This document shows, piece after piece, positions 42,269 to 50,088 of a DNA stretch of 52,790 bases (position 1 is its first letter; the number at the start of each line of letters is the position of its first letter). Origin of the DNA: DATEPR01 sp036502345 (lineage in GTDB: Bacteria > Actinomycetota > Actinomycetes > Mycobacteriales > Pseudonocardiaceae); contig DASXYT010000305.1 in NCBI GenBank assembly GCA_036502345.1, positions 1 to 52,790 on the forward strand, in the 5' to 3' direction. The notes beneath the pieces are model-generated. The model had not been told where the DNA came from and did no database searches. It saw only the letters and a program-made list of their open reading frames with translations. Position numbers and translations under genes: made by a program.

Positions 42269-42271
42269 CCG

Positions 42272-44014
42272 ATGGCGACGTTAACCGAAACACCCCCGAT
42301 CCACGAACCGGCGGTGCCGCACCGGCGCAGGTTTCTCGAACCCCGATACCTGATCCTGTTCGGCGCCGCCGTGGTCGTGGCGTACCTGGCGCTGGTGCCG
42401 GTCGGCACCATGATCTACGCCAGCCTGCGCTCCACGTTCCTCGGCCTCGGCCCGGCCACCTGGACGTTCGGCAACTACGTGCGGACGTTCACCGCATCCG
42501 GCTTCGGTGCCCTGGTGGCCAACTCGTTCGGCTACGCGGCGGCGACCGCCCTGGTGTCGGTGGTGCTGGGGTTCGGCCTGGCGTGGCTGGTGACCAGGAC
42601 CAACACGCCGGCCAAGGGCTTCGCCAGGATCGCGGCACTGGTCCCGTTGATCATCCCGGGCATCCTGAACACGGTGGCGTGGGCGCTGCTGTTCTCGCCG
42701 CAGACCGGGCCGCTCAACCAGGTGCTCAGAGCAGCCCACCTGCCGATCTTCGACATCTACTCGTTGCGCGGCATGATCTTCGTGCAGTCCACCCACGTGA
42801 CACCGATCGCCTACCTGATGGGCGTCGCCGCATTCACGTCGATGGACTCGTCGCTCGAAGAGGCAGCGCTCAGTTCGGGTGCCCGGCCGGTCCGGGTGTT
42901 CCGCAGCATCACCCTGCGGCTGGTCCGGCCCGCCATCCTGTCCGCAGCGCTGTTGATGTTCATCCAGACGATCTCCACGTTCGAGGTGCCGCAACTGCTC
43001 GGCGTGCCCAACCACACGTTCGTGTTCGTCAGCCGGATGTACGACGCACTCCAGTCGTTCCCGGCCGACTACGGCACGGTCGCGGTGATCGGCGTGTTCG
43101 TCCTGGTCATCGCGGCTGTCGGACTGATCGTGTCGCAGCGGATCACCAAGCGGTCACCCACGCAGACGGTGACCGGCAAGGGTTTCCGGCCCAAGGTGAC
43201 CGATCTGGGCCGGTGGCGGTGGCCCGCGTTCGCCGTGTTCGTGGTGTTCTTCCTCGTCACGGTGGTGCTCCCGCTGGCCATGCTGTTGTGGTCGTCGCTG
43301 CTGCCCACCTACCGGCCGCCGTCCTTCGCGGCCCTGCGCACGCTGTCGCTGCGCAACTACCTGACCCTGTTCGACACGCCGAGTCTGCTGGACTCGTTGC
43401 GCAACAGCGCGATCACCGCGTTGTCCGCCGGACTGATCGTCACCGTGCTGACCGCCGTGGTCGCGTACCTGACGATCAAGACGCGGATCAGGGGCCGGTG
43501 GCTGCTGGACGGCCTGGCCACCGTGCCGATCGCGGTGCCCAGCATCGTGATGGGCGTCGGGGTGCTGTACTGGTACCTGGCCGCGCCGCTGCCGTTCCAC
43601 CTGTACGGCACGCTGGCCATCCTCATCGTCGCGTTCGTGACCATCGGCCTGCCCTACGGCATGCGCTATCTCGGTCCCGGCATCTCGCAGATCAACGACG
43701 AACTGGAAGAGGCAGCGTCGGCCAGTGGCGCCGGCTGGACTCAGACGTTCCGCCGGATCTACGTGCCGCTGCTGATGCCGTCGCTGCTGGCCGCGTTCCT
43801 GTACACCACGATCGTGGCGTTCCGGGAGATCTCGGCGGCGATCTTCCTGTACTCGCAGAACACCGAGGTGATGGCGGTCAAGGTCTACGACCTGTGGTCC
43901 AACGGGGACTACTCGACCGTCGCGGCGCTGGGCGTCGTCATGGTGCTGCTGCTCACCATCGTGGTCGGCGTCGTCCGGCTGGTAACACGCCGATTCAGCC
44001 TGGAGTCCTCATGA
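42272..44014 (+). CDS. ABC importer permease, fused double module (FbpB-like)
   Basis: A 580-residue protein with two six-helix permease halves joined. Each half has an EAA loop: SLEEAALSSGARPVRVFRSI (about 190-209) and ELEEAASASGAGWTQTFRRI (about 482-501). Fused permeases are typical of iron(III) importers (FbpB/SfuB) and related carboxylate or phosphonate systems. ATG 42272 starts three bases after the binding-protein stop, and its stop overlaps the ATPase start (ATGA). The three genes therefore encode one importer. Confidence 0.9.
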   Translation: MATLTETPPIHEPAVPHRRRFLEPRYLILFGAAVVVAYLALVPVGTMIYASLRSTFLGLGPATWTFGNYVRTFTASGFGALVANSFGYAAATALVSVVLGFGLAWLVTRTNTPAKGFARIAALVPLIIPGILNTVAWALLFSPQTGPLNQVLRAAHLPIFDIYSLRGMIFVQSTHVTPIAYLMGVAAFTSMDSSLEEAALSSGARPVRVFRSITLRLVRPAILSAALLMFIQTISTFEVPQLLGVPNHTFVFVSRMYDALQSFPADYGTVAVIGVFVLVIAAVGLIVSQRITKRSPTQTVTGKGFRPKVTDLGRWRWPAFAVFVVFFLVTVVLPLAMLLWSSLLPTYRPPSFAALRTLSLRNYLTLFDTPSLLDSLRNSAITALSAGLIVTVLTAVVAYLTIKTRIRGRWLLDGLATVPIAVPSIVMGVGVLYWYLAAPLPFHLYGTLAILIVAFVTIGLPYGMRYLGPGISQINDELEEAASASGAGWTQTFRRIYVPLLMPSLLAAFLYTTIVAFREISAAIFLYSQNTEVMAVKVYDLWSNGDYSTVAALGVVMVLLLTIVVGVVRLVTRRFSLESS

Positions 44015-45159
44015 TCAAGCTCACCGGTCTCGTCAAGCGGTACCCGGGGCGAACCGTCGCGAACAACGCGGTGGACGGCATCGACCTGGACGTCGCCGAG
44101 GGTGAACTGGTCACCCTGCTCGGGCCCAGCGGGTGCGGCAAGACCAGCACGCTGCGGCTGATCGCCGGCCTGGAACGGCCCAACAGCGGGGAGATCTCGA
44201 TCAACGGTGAGGTCGTCGCCGGACCAGGCTGCTTCCTCGGCGCACACCGGCGGCCGATCGGAATCGTGTTCCAGTCCTACGCGATCTGGCCGCACATGAC
44301 CGTGCTGGAGAACGTGATGTTCCCGCTGCGAGTCGGCAAGCACCACGGCCGCAGGGCCGACATGCGGGCACGGGCACTGGCGGCGCTGGACGGCGTCGGG
44401 CTGGCCGACTTCGCCGACCGGCCGGCGCCCGCGTTGTCCGGCGGCCAGCAGCAGCGGGTCGCGCTGGCCAGGGCGCTGGTCCGGGAACCCACCGTGCTGC
44501 TGCTGGACGAGCCGCTGAGCAACCTGGACGCCGGCCTGCGGGATCGGATGCGGGACGAGATCAGGGCGGTGCAGCAGCGGCTGGGCATCACGACGGTGTT
44601 CGTCACGCACGACCAGGACGAGGCGCTCGCGGTGTCCGACCGGGTCGTGGTGATGAACGGCGGCCGGATCGTGGAACAGGGCCTGCCGCAGGAGATCTAC
44701 ACGTGGCCGCGGTCGGAGTTCACCGCACGGTTCCTGGGTGTCAGCAACACGATGAGCGGCACGGTCACCGCGCTGGACGGCGAGGCCGCCGACATCGCGG
44801 TGTCGGGTGGCACGCTGCGCTGCCGGGCCTGCGAGGGCATCGAACCTGGCCAGCGGGTGAGTCTGTTCCTCCGGCCGGAGAGCTTCCGGCTGTCCCGGCG
44901 CCGGCACGACGACAGCGACTGGGCCGGCACCATCGCGTTCAGCATCTACCAGGGCGACTGCTGGGACTACCACGTGACGCTGGCCGAGGAGACCGTGAAG
45001 GTGCGGGTGTACCGGGAGAAGGTCGGCCTCGCGCACGGCGACACCGTGTACCTGAAGCCGGACGAGGATGCCGTGATCGTGATGCCGGAAGGCGGGGCGG
45101 TGGATGCCCCGCCACCGGTTCGGCTCACTCCGCGGCGCGGGCAGCGAACAGACAGGTGA
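44011..45159 (+). CDS. ABC importer ATPase
   Basis: A 382-residue ATP-binding subunit: Walker A GPSGCGKTS (about 39-47), Q-loop VFQSYAIWP, signature LSGGQQQRVALARAL, Walker B VLLLDEPLSNLD, and H-loop VFVTHDQDEAL. A C-terminal TOBE-type domain (VSLFLRPESFRLS) is present, as in FbpC/PotA-like proteins. It powers the importer of the two preceding genes. ATG 44011 overlaps the permease stop. Its last 35 bases overlap the convergent methyltransferase gene. Confidence 0.92.
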   Translation: MIKLTGLVKRYPGRTVANNAVDGIDLDVAEGELVTLLGPSGCGKTSTLRLIAGLERPNSGEISINGEVVAGPGCFLGAHRRPIGIVFQSYAIWPHMTVLENVMFPLRVGKHHGRRADMRARALAALDGVGLADFADRPAPALSGGQQQRVALARALVREPTVLLLDEPLSNLDAGLRDRMRDEIRAVQQRLGITTVFVTHDQDEALAVSDRVVVMNGGRIVEQGLPQEIYTWPRSEFTARFLGVSNTMSGTVTALDGEAADIAVSGGTLRCRACEGIEPGQRVSLFLRPESFRLSRRRHDDSDWAGTIAFSIYQGDCWDYHVTLAEETVKVRVYREKVGLAHGDTVYLKPDEDAVIVMPEGGAVDAPPPVRLTPRRGQRTDR

Positions 45160-45811
45160 CGAAGGCCCGCCAGACCACCTCGACGTCCACGAGGCCGGCG
45201 CCTTCGAACGCGGCCATGTGGTCACGGACGCTGGTCAGCGGGTAGTTGTGGTGGTGCTGCGAGGCCTTGGGCGCTGCCTGTTGGAACCGCTTGCGCGTGG
45301 TCCGCAACCTGCGGTCCCAGTCGTCGGTCTCCGGTCCGATGTGGTCCAGGTTGATCAACCATCCACCGGGCGCCAGCAACCGGGCCGCGTCCGCGTAGAA
45401 CGCTGCCAGGCCTGCCTTGTCCAGGTGGTGTGCCGCCCTCGATGTCAGTACGACGTCCACGCCGGTCGGCAGCGTGCCCGAAGCGAGGTCTGTCATGTCC
45501 AGCAACTGGAAGTCGACCCGGTCGCCGAACCGGGTGAGCCGTTCCCTGGCCAGGTCCAGCATGGCGGCGGACGCGTCGGTCCAGATGCCGGTGGCGGTCG
45601 GGAACTCGTCAAGGAACACAGCGAGGAAGTCACCGGGGCCGCTGGCCACGTCCAGCACCCGCGCGGTGCGTGGCCGGTCGGCCGCCACGAGTGCCGCCGC
45701 GATCGCCCTCGGGAACGCCAACAGTTCGGCATTGACGTCAGTACTCGCCCACTTGCCTGCGAAGTCGGCGTCCAGCCAAGGCTCCGCGGCACGTAGTCCC
45801 TGCTCTGTCAT
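45125..45811 (-). CDS. Class I SAM-dependent methyltransferase
   Basis: A 228-residue methyltransferase: motif I VLDVASGPGDFLAVF (about 50-64), an acidic residue in FQLLDMTDL, and LTSRAAHHLDKAGL (post-motif II). It methylates a small molecule; the acceptor is unknown. ATG 45811 follows GGGAGGATG on its strand. A perfect TGGTATGACCA lies 26 bp upstream, so it probably belongs to the GntR regulon. Convergent with the ATPase gene and divergent from the alditol-oxidase-like gene. Confidence 0.85.
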   Translation of the reverse strand: MTEQGLRAAEPWLDADFAGKWASTDVNAELLAFPRAIAAALVAADRPRTARVLDVASGPGDFLAVFLDEFPTATGIWTDASAAMLDLARERLTRFGDRVDFQLLDMTDLASGTLPTGVDVVLTSRAAHHLDKAGLAAFYADAARLLAPGGWLINLDHIGPETDDWDRRLRTTRKRFQQAAPKASQHHHNYPLTSVRDHMAAFEGAGLVDVEVVWRAFVTCLFAARAAE

Positions 45812-45836
45812 GCCATCCTCCCTCTCGTCGGTCTAA

Positions 45837-45847
45837 TGGTATGACCA
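45837..45847. promoter_or_regulatory. Putative GntR/FCD operator before the methyltransferase gene
   Basis: TGGTATGACCA, symmetric TGGT/ACCA core preceded by TAA, in the divergent region between the methyltransferase (45811) and the flavoprotein (45941). Confidence 0.6.
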
Positions 45848-45940
45848 CGTGAGGGTGATGTAAACCGGCGAGCGTTGGACCGTGACCATGCCGGGGTATG
45901 TTGACGGCGACTGACGCGCGGGTGGGCGGAGGACGCTGCG

Positions 45941-47221
45941 GTGGGCGGATCGAACTGGGCAGGCAACCATAAATATGCCGCCGACCGGGTGCTGCGCCCG
46001 AACAGTGTTGCTGAGCTGCGAGAACTCGTCGTGGACACCCCGAGGGTGAAACCGTTGGGTACCCGACACAGTTTCAACGACATAGCGGACTTCCCTGATG
46101 GCAGCCAGATCGACGTGTCCGGCATCGACTGTCCACTGGAGATCAACGCGGACGCGTCGACCGTCACCGTCGGTGCCGCGATGCGTTACGGGGATCTGGC
46201 CGGCCCACTGGACGCGGCGGGCTACGCACTGGCCAACCTGGCGTCACTCCCGCACTGCACGGTGGCCGGCAGTGTCGCCACGGCGACGCACGGTTCCGGG
46301 CAGCACAACCAGAATCTCTCCGCAGCCGTGGTCGGCCTGGAGATGGTCACGGCGGACGGCGAACTACGCACCTACAGCAGGCACGCCGATCCGGACGTGT
46401 TCCCCGGCCTCGTCGTCGCACTCGGCGCGCTCGGCGTGGTCACCAGGGTGACACTGGACGTGGTGCCCTCGTACCAGGTGGCACAGTGCGTGTTCGACCA
46501 CCTGCCCTGGGACGCCGCCTTCGACTGCTTCGACGAGATCCAGGACGCCGCCTACAGCGTCAGCCTGTTCACCAACTGGGCCGACGACACCGTGGACCAG
46601 GTGTGGCTGAAGAACATCGTCGCCGACGGCAGACCGGCCGACCTCCGCGCCGACTTCTACGGTGCGCCAGCGGCAACCGGACCACGACACCCCGTGCGCG
46701 CCGCCGGCATGTCGGCGGCCAACTGCACGGAACAAATGGGCGTGCCAGGGCCGTGGTACGACCGGATTCCGCACTTCCGGCTCGGCTTCACACCCAGCGC
46801 AGGCGACGAGTTGCAGTCCGAGTTCTTCGTGCCACGGCGGGATGCCGTCGCGGCGCTGCGGGCCATCCGGGAGATCGCCGATCTGGTCGCGCCGCTGCTG
46901 TTCGTGTCCGAGATCCGCACGATCGCGGGCGACGACCTGTGGCTGAGCCCGTGTCACGGTGAGGACCGGGTCGCGCTGCACTTCACCTGGCAGCCACGGC
47001 AAGCCGAGGTGGAGGCCGTGCTGCCGGTGATCGAGGAACGGCTCGCACCGTTCGGCGCCCGACCGCACTGGGGCAAGCTGTTCCACGGCGGCGGCTGGGT
47101 CGCCGCCCGCTACCCGCGCCTGCACGACTTCCGCGCACTGGTCGGTGAACTGGACCCGAATGGGCGGTTCCGCAGCCCGTTCGTGCAGCGGCAAGTGTTC
47201 GGCGGCCCGGACGACGACTAA
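45941..47221 (+). CDS. FAD-linked oxidase resembling alditol oxidase AldO
   Basis: A 426-residue flavoprotein of the vanillyl-alcohol-oxidase superfamily. It resembles Streptomyces alditol oxidase throughout: NWAGNHKYAADRVLRP, PLGTRHSFNDIAD (His43, corresponding to the covalent FAD His), GSVATATHGSG, AAYSVSLFTNW, NCTEQMGVPGPWYDRIPHFR and RPHWGKLFHGG. Such enzymes oxidise the terminal alcohol of xylitol or sorbitol with O2, releasing H2O2. GTG 45941 follows GCGGAGGA. The gene diverges from the methyltransferase gene, with the GntR-like site between, so it may belong to the same pathway. Confidence 0.88.
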   Translation: MGGSNWAGNHKYAADRVLRPNSVAELRELVVDTPRVKPLGTRHSFNDIADFPDGSQIDVSGIDCPLEINADASTVTVGAAMRYGDLAGPLDAAGYALANLASLPHCTVAGSVATATHGSGQHNQNLSAAVVGLEMVTADGELRTYSRHADPDVFPGLVVALGALGVVTRVTLDVVPSYQVAQCVFDHLPWDAAFDCFDEIQDAAYSVSLFTNWADDTVDQVWLKNIVADGRPADLRADFYGAPAATGPRHPVRAAGMSAANCTEQMGVPGPWYDRIPHFRLGFTPSAGDELQSEFFVPRRDAVAALRAIREIADLVAPLLFVSEIRTIAGDDLWLSPCHGEDRVALHFTWQPRQAEVEAVLPVIEERLAPFGARPHWGKLFHGGGWVAARYPRLHDFRALVGELDPNGRFRSPFVQRQVFGGPDDD

Positions 47222-47640
47222 GGGTGCATCCGGGCGCCCTTGATCACCTTGTCCACCGCGTTGCGGGCGCTGTGCAGGGCGATCCCGACCAGGTCGAGTT
47301 CGGCGCGTGGCACAGCACGTACCGCGGCTCGGTTGTCCGCATCGTTGCCGGTGCTGAACAGGTCGGAAGTAAACACTGTCAACGCGATGCCTCGGCCCAG
47401 CGCCCTGGCATGCGCCGCGGTCAACGTCTCCTTCGAGCCCTGGAACACCAGCACCGGCTGGCGGAACATCGGCAGGTAGCGGGTGTCGTCGGCGTCCGTG
47501 TACGGCTCGCCGATCAGATCCGGGTTCACGGCGGCGAGGCCGCTGACCAGGAAGGCGCACACGTTCAACCGCTGCCAGGACTGCAGGTCGTCGCGTAGCA
47601 GCACCGCGATCTTGGTGTCGAAACGGGTTTCCACGCCCAC
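47218..47640 (-). CDS. DUF2000 family protein
   Basis: A 140-residue DUF2000 protein: DTKIAVLLRDDLQSWQRLNV at the N-terminus, AFLVSGLAAVNP, and LVFQGSKETLTAAHARALGRG with IALTVFTSDLFSTGN. The fold is like peptidyl-tRNA hydrolase 2; the function is unknown. GTG 47640 is modelled, with another GTG two codons on. It diverges from an AraC regulator, a pairing I associate with DUF2000 genes in other bacteria. Its stop overlaps the convergent flavoprotein stop by four bases. Confidence 0.8.
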   Translation of the reverse strand: MGVETRFDTKIAVLLRDDLQSWQRLNVCAFLVSGLAAVNPDLIGEPYTDADDTRYLPMFRQPVLVFQGSKETLTAAHARALGRGIALTVFTSDLFSTGNDADNRAAVRAVPRAELDLVGIALHSARNAVDKVIKGARMHP

Positions 47641-47683
47641 CAGCGTGCCTGCAGCGCACGGCCCGGTCTTGTACGATCCTGAC

Positions 47684-48475
47684 GTGGTATCTCAACAGGA
47701 GATCACCGCATGGCGGCCGCCGGTGCACGGCATCAGCGAGGTCCTGCACGCCCATTTCGTCGAGCACGCCTACCCGGTGCACACGCACGCCACCTGGACG
47801 CTGCTGATCGTGGACGACGGCAGTGTCCGGTTCGACCTGGACCAGCACGAGCAGACCGCCCTGCGCTCCCAGGTGACCCTGCTGCCGCCACACGTGCCGC
47901 ACGACGGCCGCTCGGCGACGCCGAACGGGTTCCGCAAACGTGTGCTGTACCTGGACGAGTCGCTGTTGGACAGCGGCCTGGTCGGTGCCGCCGTCGACCA
48001 CCCAGGGCTGCGGGACGCCACGCTGCGCGGCCGGATCGACCAGTTGCACACGGCACTCGCGCTGCCCGGCGACGAGTTGGAGGCGCAGAGCAGGCTCGCG
48101 CTGATCGTGGACCGGCTGCGGCAGCATCTACGAGGCGGTCCCGCGGCACCGTCACTGTCGGATCGCAGCCTCGCCCAGCAGTTGCGTGACCTGCTGGACG
48201 CGCGAGTCCGGCAGGGTCTGTCCTTGGATGACGCGGCCGGCCTGCTGCACGCCCACCCGACCCATCTGGTGCGCGCGTTCACCCGGGAGTTCGCCATCCC
48301 GCCGCATCTGTACCTGACCGGGCGACGGGTCGACCTGGCCAGGCACCTGCTGTTGTCCGGTATGCGGCCCGCCGAGGTGGCCACCGAGGCGGGCTTCTAC
48401 GACCAGTCGCACCTGACCAGGCACTTCCGGAAGATGCTCGGCACCTCCCCCGCCCGCTACGCCCGGGCACGGTGA
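47684..48475 (+). CDS. AraC-family transcriptional regulator
   Basis: A 263-residue AraC regulator: an N-terminal cupin-like sensor (HAHFVEHAYPVHTHATWTLL, LLPPHVPHDG) and a C-terminal double helix-turn-helix (LSLDDAAGLLHAHPTHLVRA and PAEVATEAGFYDQSHLTRHF). It may control the divergent DUF2000 gene 44 bp away. GTG 47684 lies seven bases after a -10-like TACGAT (47672-47677) with no ribosome-binding site between, so the mRNA is probably leaderless. Confidence 0.88.
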   Translation: MVSQQEITAWRPPVHGISEVLHAHFVEHAYPVHTHATWTLLIVDDGSVRFDLDQHEQTALRSQVTLLPPHVPHDGRSATPNGFRKRVLYLDESLLDSGLVGAAVDHPGLRDATLRGRIDQLHTALALPGDELEAQSRLALIVDRLRQHLRGGPAAPSLSDRSLAQQLRDLLDARVRQGLSLDDAAGLLHAHPTHLVRAFTREFAIPPHLYLTGRRVDLARHLLLSGMRPAEVATEAGFYDQSHLTRHFRKMLGTSPARYARAR

Positions 48476-48491
48476 CCGTTACGGTTCGGGC

Positions 48492-49289
48492 GTGACAACC
48501 CCCATCACCTCGCTCAAGGACGAACACCTGGCGACGATCCGCGCCCTGGAGACGCGGGCGGGCCGGGCCGAGGCGTCGGCGTGCGTGCTGGAAGGCCCGT
48601 TGCTGATCGCGCAGGCTGTCGAGGCAGGTGCCACGCTGCGGTTCGCCGTGTGCGCAGGCGAGTCGACCGACTCGGTCGGCGCTCTCCTTGCGGAGAAGGA
48701 AGTTCCGGTGTTGCAGGCCCGTGGAACACTGCTCCGCCAGGCACTTCGGATGTCCCGGCCGGTGGAGTGGGTCGCTGTTGCCGACGTGGCAGTGGCGGCG
48801 GGTGGCCAGGAGTACGGCGACTTCGCGCTGGTGCTGGACGGGGTGCGTGATCCGGGCAATCTGGGCACGATCGTGCGCACTGCTGTCGCGCTCGGCGTCG
48901 CGGACATCGTGTGCACCGACGCCGACACGGACCTGACCAGCCGCAAGTCCCTGGATGCGTCCCGGGCTGCTGTACTGCGGGCGGCCATCCACCGGTATCC
49001 GACTCCACTGGCCGCTGTGGAAGCCTTGCGGGAGCTGGGTTTCGAGGTCGTCGCGACCAGTTCGCGGGGCACCATCGTGCAGGCCGAGACGCCGTTGCGT
49101 GGCAGTCGGGTGGCGCTGGTGGTGGGCAACGAGACCGACGGCGTCGGGCCGGACGCGCTGGGCGCCGCGGACCACGTGGTGCGGATCCCGATGGCCGGCG
49201 GCGTCGAGTCGTTGAACGTCGGCGTGGCGGCCGGGATCAGCCTGTACGAGTTGCGGGCCCTGGCCGAGCGGGCGGCGGCCCGTGGCTGA
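48492..49289 (+). CDS. TrmH/SpoU-family RNA 2'-O-methyltransferase
   Basis: A 265-residue SPOUT methyltransferase. It has an N-terminal substrate-binding domain (LKDEHLATIRALETRAGRAE) and the three knot motifs: VRDPGNLGTIVRTA, VALVVGNETDGV and IPMAGGVESLNVGVAAG. It methylates a ribose in rRNA or tRNA; some relatives confer antibiotic resistance, but nothing here shows that. GTG 48492 is chosen. It is 16 bp after the AraC stop, and its end overlaps the pseudouridine synthase start by eight bases, so two RNA-modifying enzymes are made together. Confidence 0.88.
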   Translation: MTTPITSLKDEHLATIRALETRAGRAEASACVLEGPLLIAQAVEAGATLRFAVCAGESTDSVGALLAEKEVPVLQARGTLLRQALRMSRPVEWVAVADVAVAAGGQEYGDFALVLDGVRDPGNLGTIVRTAVALGVADIVCTDADTDLTSRKSLDASRAAVLRAAIHRYPTPLAAVEALRELGFEVVATSSRGTIVQAETPLRGSRVALVVGNETDGVGPDALGAADHVVRIPMAGGVESLNVGVAAGISLYELRALAERAAARG

Positions 49290-50088
49290 CTGGGCATCGA
49301 TCCGGCGACCGCTGTTCTCCGACGATGCCGCGCTGGTGCTGGACAAGCCGGCCGGCATCTCGGTGATGGGCGAGCGGCACGAGACCGACGTGGTGCGGAT
49401 GGCGGCGGACGCCGGTGAGCCCCTGTTTCCCGCGCACCGCATCGACAAGGTGACATCGGGTGCCGTGTTGTTCGCGCGGGAGCAGCGACTCCACGGTGAC
49501 CTGACCCGACAGTTCAGCCGGCGCACGGTGACCAAGGCATATCTCGCGGTGACGCCGACCGTTGGGCTGCCGTCGTCCGGTGTCATCGATCTGCCGTTGA
49601 GTGTCGGGCGCAAGAGCAGGATCCGGATCGGGGCCGAGCGCGGCAACATCGGCTTCGACCCGGTGGCGCACCGCTGGTCGGTGGCTGACGCCGATGTGTT
49701 CACGCATGTCCGGACGTACCCGTCGGTGACCATGTTCGCAACGGTGTGGGCGGACGAACGGCACACCCTGCTGGTGGTGCGGCCGGTCACCGGGCGGCGG
49801 CACCAGATCCGCGTGCACTTCGCGTGGATCGGCCACGAACTCGCAGGTGATCCACTGTTCGACAAGTCCGGCGACGGCGCCCGCACGCTGCTGCACTCGT
49901 GGCGCCTCGGCTTCGACGCCGCCTGGCTCGGCGGCAGGCGAATCGACGTCGAGGCAGTGCCGGGTGAAGATTTTCTGACACCGTTCGGCGACTCGGACCA
50001 TCTGGACACAGCGCGTGAACGGCTGGCCGAGTTGCTGGTCAGCGCCGTGCCGACGGTGCCGGAGGACGGCTCGCCCAGCGAGGAGTGA
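49282..50088 (+). CDS. RluA-family pseudouridine synthase
   Basis: A 268-residue pseudouridylate synthase. The catalytic motif is AHRIDKVTSGAVLFA (Asp55; usual HRLDxxTSG), with VLDKPAGISVMG upstream and GRRHQIRVHFAWIGHELAGDPLF near the C-terminus. No S4 domain is present. It isomerises uridine in rRNA or tRNA; the site is unknown. GTG 49282 lies inside the end of the methyltransferase gene. Its stop overlaps a possible start of the downstream exporter gene (GTGA). Confidence 0.9.
   Translation: MADWASIRRPLFSDDAALVLDKPAGISVMGERHETDVVRMAADAGEPLFPAHRIDKVTSGAVLFAREQRLHGDLTRQFSRRTVTKAYLAVTPTVGLPSSGVIDLPLSVGRKSRIRIGAERGNIGFDPVAHRWSVADADVFTHVRTYPSVTMFATVWADERHTLLVVRPVTGRRHQIRVHFAWIGHELAGDPLFDKSGDGARTLLHSWRLGFDAAWLGGRRIDVEAVPGEDFLTPFGDSDHLDTARERLAELLVSAVPTVPEDGSPSEE

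Noticed and set aside
42163..45159. A 998-codon open frame on the plus strand running into the ABC ATPase
   Set aside because: Upstream of 44011 it is an out-of-frame reading of the permease gene, Arg/Gly-rich and without domains; only the ATPase part is real.
46364..48127. A 587-codon minus-strand frame over the flavoprotein, DUF2000 and AraC genes
   Set aside because: It crosses three well-supported genes and shows no recognisable domain.
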